Under the pieces are notes generated by a model, which worked only from the letters and a program-made list of their open reading frames with translations, was not told the DNA's origin and searched no databases. DNA of 64,000 nt. Origin: Perognathus longimembris pacificus (Eukaryota > Chordata > Mammalia > Rodentia > Heteromyidae). The first letter of the stretch is position 1; every line of letters starts with the position of its first letter. The DNA is taken from the NCBI RefSeq assembly GCF_023159225.1, contig NC_063166.1, positions 46,307,149 to 46,371,148 of the forward strand, given 5' to 3'. The position numbers and the translations under genes are program-made. Of the stretch, positions 47,365-64,000 are shown in pieces.

Positions 47365-48255
47365 AAAAAGAGAGGCATTTATTGAAAAGAGATCAACACC
47401 CCAACTCCATCCTCAGTCAAGAAATCTGTTCTTGACCCTGCCCCTCTGTGGTGATGGATTTAGCCACATCATTGGATTGAATGTCAGATAAACTAGCTCT
47501 ACAACTTTAGTTCTTTGCCCTTTCACAGTTTACCCACTTACATCTAGTTGGAGTTAATGACTGGTTGGAGTTATTGACACCTTTGCATTTACATAAACCT
47601 TAATTCTTAATACCATGGTATTGGAAACAAGGTGATGATTGGATGGCATTAATTATGGAAGTTGAGGTCATTTGAAACTCCTTGGACTAAATGCAATAGT
47701 CATTTAGTCAAATAAAACTAACCTCAATACTGTCAAAATACTGCCGACAGATAATGAGGGTACACTTTTTTTGTGTGTATTTATGCAAGTCATGTACTAG
47801 CTAGGACAGATTACATCCATAGATTTAATCCATCAACATGACAGAGGAAGTTTTGTAAGGGAGAATGCCAGTTTTTCTTCTTGTACTATCATTTTCTGAC
47901 TTTGATCTTTTGGTGTGTACACTGCTTTGTTTATTTATAGTTATATCATATTCAGGAAGAAAGAAAATCATTTCAAAAGAAATTGTGTTGACCTGAATAA
48001 TGTCATAATGTAGAACACCAGTACATAGTAGAGACTTGGTAAGGACTCATTAAAAGGATTTATTTTTTAATAAGGAAGCACTTTCCTTTAGATGATTTTC
48101 TTGACATCAGGCCTCCTGTAGTATAGAAGTCATTCATATCATTGCAGAAATATTCTTACATCTGAAGCTTTGGTGTTCATTCTTGTCATTGTTGGGATTC
48201 TGATAAATGTGGACATAAGTTATTTTCTGATAGTGTGAAGAAAAAAAGGAGAAAT
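47365..48255. other. Unique intronic stretch
   Basis: No exon or element is recognised. Confidence 0.5.
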
Positions 48256-48257
48256 TT

Positions 48258-48464
48258 AGCCTGGCACAGGTGGCTCACACATATAATCCTAGCTACTCAG
48301 AGAGCTGAGATCTGAAGAGCAATATTTAAAGTAAATCTGTACAGAAAAGTCCCTGTGAGACTTATATCCAATAAACACCCAAAGAGGCAGAACATTAGCC
48401 TTGAGCAAGAGAGCTTCAGGGACAACACCTAGGCCTTAAGTTCAAACCTCATGACAAAAAAAAA
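48258..48464 (+). mobile_element. 7SL-like/Geo chimeric SINE, decayed
   Basis: AGCCTGGCACAGGTGGCTC ACACATATAATCC ... GAGACTTATATCCAATAAAC ... CATTAGCCTTGAGCAAG ... GGGACAACACCTAGGCC and poly-A. The middle of the Geo half is deleted. Confidence 0.75.
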
Positions 48465-48609
48465 AAAAAGAAAAAACAGACAGAGAGAGAGATAGAGAGA
48501 GATTCTTTATTTAAGTACTGTTTTTAAACTGCTTGGTTCTTAAACGAAGTTGAAACAAGAATATTTATGTAAAGCACTCCAGTTTCCCAAAATCATAATC
48601 CTGAAATCT

Positions 48610-48668
48610 CTTCCTTCCTTCCTTCCTTCCTTCCTTCCTTCCTTCCTTTCTTCCTTCTTTCCTTCTTT
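48610..48668. repeat. (TTCC)n repeat
   Basis: About 14 CCTT units, adjoining the T-rich end of an antisense SINE. Confidence 0.94.
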
Positions 48669-48676
48669 TATCATAT

Positions 48677-48890
48677 TTTGTTTTTGTTGGTCATGGGGCT
48701 TGAACTCAGAGCTTGGACACTATCCTTTAGCTCTTTTTGGATCAATTCTAACTCTACCACTTTGAGCCAAAGCACCATTTCCCATTTCTGGTAGTTAATT
48801 GGAGCTAAAAGGACTTTTCTGCCCTGGCTGGCTTTGAACCGTGATCCTCAGGTCTCAGCCTCCTGCATAGCCAGGATTGCAGGTGTGATA
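48677..48890 (-). mobile_element. 7SL-like/Geo chimeric SINE
   Basis: GTCATGGGGCTTGAACTCAG ... TTGAGCCAAAGCACC ... TAATTGGAGCTAAAAGGAC ... CTCAGCCTCCTGCATAGCC AGGATTGCAGGTG is an antisense copy with its tail expanded into the CCTT repeat. Confidence 0.8.
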
Positions 48891-48899
48891 CTGTAATCT

Positions 48900-49665
48900 G
48901 AAATCTCTTTTCTTAGATGGAGAGTTCTTCTCCTATATGTGTTTTTTACATTTTCATGTTGATTCTAGTATGCATTGCTATTGAGCTAACCAAAAAGAAT
49001 TTAGCTAAAGCATTAAGTTTCTGGCTGAATGTTTCTTGTACATATATCAGAGAGTTAGACTGAAAAATTACGTTTTTGTGAAAGTTTCTCTTTGATGATT
49101 TACTTTTTGTCACTGGAAAAAATTTAGACTTTGTTAAACTTCTGATTTGTAGCTCTATTCATGCCATTGTTACTCTAGTTTCTACAGGAATCACATTCGA
49201 ATTTCTTTTTACTCTCTTTAAATATAACCTTACACATTAAAAAAATCTTCAGGAGGATAACTGTTGTACAAATGATCTGCAGTTTAATTTATGTGATCTG
49301 GCAGTCTTTATATACCTTAAATGGAAAATTAACCAATTATCATTGTCACTGCAGCAAGAGGTTTTTATCTGTGGAGCTCTTATCAGCCATGTAATGTGCA
49401 TAGAGAGGAAAAGTTTTAATTGTCCAGATGAGTAAAGTTTGGCTGTGTTGTTTTATCCTAGACTGATTTAGGTATGATAAGATTAAGCAGGTCTGTGTTA
49501 ATTTTTAGTATCTGTATTGGGAAGAAAATGACTGATAAAGTGACTCATAATGAAAATAGAATTCAACTTTAATTTCCATTTAGATGCTTTGAGGATTATA
49601 TCATCATTAGAATTTGAATCAAATCTAGGTCTTAACTTGCCTTCCTGGAAGCACGGCAATCAAAT
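48900..49665. other. Unique intronic stretch
   Basis: No exon or element is recognised. Confidence 0.5.
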
Positions 49666-49671
49666 ATGTAA

Positions 49672-49697
49672 CACACACACAGACACACAGACACACA

Positions 49698-49729
<32 letters not shown>
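49672..49729. repeat. (CA)n/(GACA)n microsatellite
   Basis: CA units with three CAGA interruptions at the 5' end. Confidence 0.95.
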
Positions 49730-49731
<2 letters not shown>

Positions 49732-49807
49732 ATTAGGAGAGTTAATTTATTGGTGGTAATGGAACAACAAATGCTGCTTCATGTTGTACCTTTTTCCCTT
49801 TCCCTCT

Positions 49808-50340
49808 TTTTTTTTGATCATGTCAAACTTCTTTTTTAGTATAAGGTTATTATCTTTAAGTAATTGTACAATGGTGTTTCAATGATCAGTTTTTAAGTTC
49901 AATACATCTTGATCCATGTCAGCATCTTCTTCCATCCCTCCATTCCCACCCAGGTACTCTCCTCAATTTTCTTACTTTCATAGAATATGCACTGGATAGT
50001 ATGATTCCATTTTCCTGTCCCTTCCTCTCTCTGTTCATCTACTCTGTCCCCCTAGACTTTCAAGTGCCAGTTTCCAGGTATTCTCATTTTTTTAGATTAT
50101 GAGTTTGTTTATCTGAGGAGTAACACCATTTTAATTCTCTTCTGTCAATACCGTACTTTGGCGATTATGTTTGTGTGCACTTGTGTACAACCCAGTATGC
50201 ATTTACTTGTACATTTACAAATGAGTTATAGCTTCCATATATAAGAGAGAACATATGTCCTTTGTCTTTCTGGGCCTGATTTACTTCACTTAAGGTAATT
50301 ATTTTCTATTTCCATCCATCTCTTTGCAAAGTCAGCCTCA
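49808..50340 (-). mobile_element. L1-like 3' region, antisense
   Basis: It starts with poly-T and continues through pyrimidine-rich CCATCCCTCCATTCCC, TTTCAAGTGCCAGTTTCC AGG and CCTTTGTCTTTCTGGGCCTG ATTTACTTCACTT, ending TTTCCATCCATCTC. The last motif is typical of antisense rodent L1 3' regions as I remember them. It shares segments with 35236-35945. Confidence 0.6.
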
Positions 50341-50344
50341 AAAT

Positions 50345-52742
50345 TCTAACTGCTATTGTTTTCAACTCCAAAATAAGCTAAAAAGCATAAATGTAAGAGT
50401 AAATAATAATTATCTTTCCCACTTTCTTTTTTCTAAGTAGCTGATGATATTGTTAATCAATTTCCCATGGTTTCTCTTTCAAATCATCAATGAATGGCAT
50501 TTTAACATGGGTGGTTAAATAATATTTCCCACTAAAAATAAAAGTATAGTAACATTTTGTGTTCTACCTTCCAACTACGAAAATTAAAATTTAGTAACAT
50601 AACTTTTTCACAAAATGCTACAGATAAGAGCACTTCTTGAATATAGTCTGTGATTTTATTTTCATTTTTATGTGTGTGAAAATGAGAGAACTTATAAGAG
50701 ACAGAGCCTGAATGGCAGTGGAGATTGCTAGGAGAAGGCTGTATTCCTGGCAACTCTCTCTTAGCAAAGAGAACAATTTTAATCAGTTACTAAAATATTT
50801 GTGATCCATATGTTCATCTTTGCTCACTCCCATATGCCCATATTCTCTTTTATCTTGCTGGATGATGACTTTATGATTCAGGCAGGCAAGAATAATACCT
50901 CGCTGACTTTAGAGCTTGATGCTATTTCAAAATGTGTCCTGGTAATTATGCAAACACATATATCCAGCCTGTTAGCACTTTGAGCTAGTTACGTGAATAC
51001 CAGTTGGTTCTTCCTTCATGGGAAGAATTATATGCTGCATCCTCCCACTGCTGCTGGAATAATGTATCAAGGAAGCCTTGGACTGGGAACTGCATTACCA
51101 TTCACCTGCCAGAATCAAGTCCAATGCCAAACCGGAACGTACATGGCAAAAAAAGGGGTGACAGACACAATGTGGTTACAGTTACTTCTGATAATGTTTT
51201 TCAACAGGGGGAAGTAAAACAGAATCCCCAAAACATTTGGTAGTTTTAATCTCACCTTGGTAGTTTTACCTAAACTTTTTCTAAGACAAATTTGATCATG
51301 AGCTTCAGTGGACACTAAGTTAAATAATGTTGGCTTCTGTGTAATAGTTGGTATCCATTACAATAGCTGTGTGAGAACTAGTTGAAACTGAAGACTTAAA
51401 ATTATGTGGATTAGCCATCCATTTTATTTTCAATCTATGTTGGTTTGAGAGTTGTATGATTTCTCACAACCAATTACACAATTTTAAAGCCAAATCATCT
51501 ATCTTAATGCAAGATTTTTTTAAAATCCAGAAATCATTGACTATGTAAGTGATTTAAATTGAGACATTATTGACTGTAGAAGTGATTGTATTTTCAACAA
51601 TCATTTTCCACTTGGACAGCAAATGGCTTTGTAATAAACACATTGTTAATATACCCACAAGGAAAAAAAAAACCCTGTAAGGAACCAACCATGTTTAATT
51701 AAACTTGGGTTTCCAAACTTTAGACCAAATAACTGAAATGCAGCCAGTGTGTTCATGGCTGGAGATACTCAGAAAGAGCTGAGTGAGCTAGAGGAGTCAG
51801 CGGGTGTGCCCCCAGGAGCGGTAGCAGGAAAAGCAGGGGATCGCAGCCCCGTGTTGGCAAACGTTATTAGGAGCCCGTCTCTGTGTTTGCATTCAAGCTG
51901 TCTTTGCCACTGCTCCTGTAGGAGTTGCGAGAAAAAGCAAGTGCACATTATAGCATGGATTGTTTTCAACAGGCTTGGCTTTAGCAAATCTGTTGCACCC
52001 CTATGACAGGGTTTCTTTGCTGTCAAACAGAATACCCAGCTGGCAGAGCAATGCTGTTCAGAAGGGAGGGGTGCAGATAGATTGTGTTCATCAAGCAATA
52101 GGAATATTACCGATTCTTCCCGAACTTCACGGGGAGTGGAAGCAATGTTTCTTTAGCCAAACCATTACAAAAGTTTTCTTTTTCATCCTTCTCTTTAGAA
52201 AGAAAAAAAAGGCTTTGTAGATGACACTTCATTAAATCAAAGCCTTTAAATATACTAACTACATTAAGGCAAGTCTCATAAAGAAAATAGTCACGGACAC
52301 AGAATTAAAATATATTAATCTATAATTAAGACAAAGGCTTTGGTTTTATTTTTTTTTTAAAGAAAAGGAGTCAAGTTTTTTTTTTTATTGTTCAGAGGTG
52401 ATCTTGAGTCTCACTGAAGCAAACACACAAGCTTATGTATTTTTTAATACGAAGTGCGAGATTTCACTAAAAAAGGTTAAAATTGAAGTGAGTAATCTTC
52501 GGTGCATAATGCAATTGTTAATTTTAGCTCCTTGCGTGGGTGCCGCTCTGACTTGAACAGCAGGCTGTAGCCTTCATTAGAGAAGAAGCAAGCAGCCGGA
52601 GACAGGTGGAGCTGGATCAAGCCGCGAACGTGATTTGCTGGAAGCCGGTCATTAGTGTTAGAAACCCTGTCTTGTTTATCTAGTGCCTCGCCCTGCCATG
52701 AATGTTGCAATTATTATTATTTACTTTTCATGTGTTTTTCAG
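50345..52742. other. SINE-free stretch upstream of the 5' UTR exon; possible regulatory DNA
   Basis: Unique DNA with no mobile element. 51740-52160 is GC-richer with several CpGs. The open frames over it on both strands have no family resemblance. Position within 3 kb of a probable 5' UTR exon and unusual sequence quality suggest a conserved enhancer or a proximal promoter, but I cannot show conservation. Confidence 0.35.
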
Positions 52743-52917
52743 GCTGACGATGATGTGTCAAACCGTGTGAGGGCACTGCATGGCGATGGGTGTTCTGAGC
52801 TGTTAATGGGGACATGGGACACCAGTTGTCTGGAATCACTTGCGTGGATTTTTCCGGCGAGGAGCAACAGAAGCTTAGTAAGTCGCCAAGACCTACAACA
52901 AGAACTCTCCGGGAAAG
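52743..52917 (+). other. ARPP21: Probable 5' UTR exon of ARPP21 with two donor choices
   Basis: A pyrimidine-rich tract ending TGTTTTTCAG precedes GCTGACGATGATG. The segment then has a GC content and CpG count above its surroundings. It ends either at GGGAAAG|GTAAAG (last base 52917) or earlier at AGCTTA|GTAAGT (last base 52877). The second donor is the stronger match to consensus. Several ATGs and stops make it unlikely to be coding in frame with the MSEQ exon, so it is read as leader. It lies 1.8 kb upstream of the first coding exon in a stretch free of mobile elements. This call is from sequence signals only. Confidence 0.5.
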
Positions 52918-54739
52918 GTAAAGGTCTTGTCTGCCTGCCACTTCATCCGTGCTTTATTCTTTCATCCACGATTATGCCTATGTGCCTGGACTAGATCACT
53001 TGGATGGCTTGTGGTTTGGAAAATTGGTGCTCAATTAACGCATTCCATTTCAAATCTAGTCATATGATCTGGGTTTTTGTTGTTGTTGTTGTTTTCTGAA
53101 ACGATCTTAAAAAATGAGTTGGTACAACAGAAGTCCTTTCTCCTCCCCCTACCTAATACACTGAGGAACAAGCTGTTTGTGGTTGAGAAATGAAACTTTT
53201 ATTTTGTTAACCACACACACACTGAGTGCCACGGCACTAAAAGACGTCTATCACAATGAGCCGGATCTTCAAACTTCCCCAAACAGAAAAGCACTGCTCA
53301 CTTAAAGACTTAAACTACTGTTCTTTAGGGAAACTTTTCTTTGTACATTCCCACAATCCTTTGCCAAATGAGCCTGTATACTTCAAAGAGATCATTCCAT
53401 ACCATCTGTTCTGCCATGGTAGATTTTAGTGAATTACCACTATAAATTGCTGTGGTGTAGATTTTTCTCATGCTTCTTATTTCCATTCAAAAAGAAGGTA
53501 AATGGTAAATTGTAATTAAATACTCTCAGAGAAACATCTAAGGCATTGATTTATCCAATAATAATTGTCATTGCAGCCATTGTAGATGTCATTACTTGAG
53601 GAGTTTGAGAAAGAATTTGCTCTATGCACTATATGTGTGTGTCTCTCTCTCCTTCCCTTGACCTAGTTTTCCTTTCTTTTTTCCTCCCTTTCTCACTTTG
53701 TCCAATTCTCCTTCCCTCCATTCCTTCTTTCCTTCCTTCTTTCCTTCCTCCTTCCTTCTCTTCTTCCCTCCCCCCTCCTTCTTTTTCCCTTCCTTCCTTG
53801 CTTCCTTCCTTCCTTGCTTCCTTCCTTCCTTGCTTCCTTCCTTCCATCCTTCCTTCCCTACCTCTTTCACATAGCTTAAAAACTGAAGAGGAAATGAATG
53901 CCAAATTCTCAATGGTTCTCATTTGACAGCACATCAGAGAGTGAATAGGCATCAAGGATTTTCTGGAGGTAGGGAGGGGAAAAAGAACAGGCTTTCATAG
54001 TGAAGAGCCATTTGCAGTCTGTGTAGTCATCTGTTAAGGGCATGGAGTGGCAGAGTGCAGTAGAATGGCTTCATCAGAGCTAAAGTCTTCCTTCCACAGG
54101 AGCCTGCAGCCCAGGCAGCTGACAGGAGCCTGGCTTAGCTTTTAATAATGCAGCTGTCACTCTGAAGCCTGAAAATGTTGACCCTGGATGGTTGACTGCC
54201 AAAATCAAATGCCAAATTTATAACTGAATTATTACCTCTTCGGTTGAGTTTTGACCCTTGTAAAGTATACTTTATTCCTTGTACCTCAGGGAGTGTTTCT
54301 ATGGTTGAAACTTAAAAATAATTGTTGAATCATCTTGGAGATGCTACAGATGATCAGTACTAGGTTTTGACTCAGGTTTTGAGAGGCATTTGTTCAAGAT
54401 TTGGAGATATAGTCTCATTTTCTTGTTCTACTTTGCAGTAGGGCGTGGGCACTGGCAGTTGGGTGGGAGTTATATGTCTCCAGGAAGGTTTGCTGGTCCA
54501 TTTTGATAGAAGGTGTGTTCACAAGTGTGTGTGCCTGTTTGCTTGGGAAGTGGATGGGAAATCGCACCTGCCTCTATGTCGCATCTCATCTTGCTCAGTC
54601 CTGCTCTCTGTGTAAGTCTGGTGGAACGCCTGTGCCACTCATTTGAATTTGAATGCACTGAGAGAAATGAGATGTCTCAAGAATAACAATAAACACTTCA
54701 CTTGCATTGATTTTATTTTCTGATACTGTAAACTTCTAG
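52918..54739 (+). other. ARPP21: ARPP21 intron between 5' UTR exon and first coding exon
   Basis: About 1.8 kb, with a TTCC-rich tract as the only repeat. No further exon signal is convincing. Confidence 0.5.
53640..53870. repeat. (TTCC)n pyrimidine-rich repeat
   Basis: Irregular CTTC/CCTT units with TTGC interruptions. Confidence 0.93.
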
Positions 54740-54777
54740 GGCATAAAACTTTGTTAATTTAAGTTATATCTGGGAGA
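54740..54777 (+). other. ARPP21: 5' UTR part of the first coding exon
   Basis: A plausible acceptor, GTAAACTTCTAG, ends at 54739, so the exon holding the start codon would begin at 54740 with 38 bases of leader. The ATG context is GGGAGAATGT, with a purine at -3. A start further upstream is less likely because in-frame stops occur in the leader. Confidence 0.6.
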
Positions 54778-63616
<8,839 letters not shown>

Positions 63617-64000
63617 GTATGTGTATTGCAATGCTGGCAAACTTTATGATGTGTCTTAGTTTAGTATTTAGGTTTCATTATTCCTTCTGGAGTAAAGCAT
63701 TGTTTAGCATGGTTTTCGATTGGTCAAAGGAGATGGTATTGGAGGTAGGAGCTGGGCACTGATGGGAACTGTGTCTTGAATCATGGTACTCTTGCTTATT
63801 AAATTTCTGACAAAATGGCCATAAACTGGGGGCCACTGATTAGCATAGAATAAGCAACCCTTTTCATTTTTATTATAGTTTTTTAATGGGCTCCAGCTGG
63901 CTGTCATCAGTTATGCCTGGAAATAATTGTGCTGCTTTTGGTGTAAACTGGGTAATGACACCTCTCCAGATAGGCATCTGCAGCCATGTATTATATCCCA
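63617..64000 (+). other. ARPP21: ARPP21 intron, continues past the window
   Basis: This is the 5' part of the intron after coding exon 6. It shows no further exon with a matching frame and no recognisable mobile element. The short minus-strand open frame at 63704-63907 has no sign of being a gene. Confidence 0.8.

Overview
This is a mammalian nuclear genome window, almost certainly from a rodent. It holds the 5' half of one gene, ARPP21 (cAMP-regulated phosphoprotein 21, also called TARPP or R3HDM3), read on the + strand. Most long open frames in the window are read-through of repeats or chance. The real coding sequence lies in short exons with good splice sites at 54778-63616. The organism call rests on SINEs. 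At least seven elements have a tRNA/ID-like left half joined to a right half reading GTGGCTCAAGTGG...CAGGGACAGTGCTCAGGCCC. This matches my memory of the IDL-Geo SINE, described only from Geomyoidea (kangaroo rats, pocket mice, pocket gophers). The species cannot be fixed from the window.

Layout. 1-5200 is upstream flank with microsatellites, a nested solo LTR and decayed SINEs. 5220-6814 is a CpG-rich island interrupted by a 175-base GA tract. It probably contains the distal ARPP21 promoter and a non-coding first exon ending at a donor at 6815. 6815-52742 would then be a large first intron of about 46 kb. The part at 7.1-14.3 kb is AT-rich, mostly unique and nearly free of SINEs. The part at 14.3-50.3 kb is densely seeded with SINEs, L1-like fragments and microsatellites. 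50.3-62.7 kb is again free of recognisable SINEs and carries a probable 5' UTR exon (52743-52917) and most of the coding exons.

Coding architecture. Exons 54778-54903, 55800-55841 and 56591-56680 (86 codons, all phase 0) can join in two ways. Splicing to 56904 adds Thr-Leu-stop and gives the 88-residue short ARPP-21 protein, with a 3' UTR of about 1.8 kb ending near an AATAAA at 58694. Splicing to 60577 continues through 62241-62319 and 63557-63616 into the long R3H-domain RNA-binding isoform, which runs off the right edge. The PKA target serine falls at residue 55 (RRKS) in the shared N-terminus.

I found no CRISPR, bacterial, tRNA or rRNA gene and no novel multi-gene system. The most unusual items are the mobile-element nests, a young pair of near-identical SINEs of which one keeps both Pol III boxes, a 7SL-like/Geo chimeric SINE family, and the GA tract inside the promoter island.
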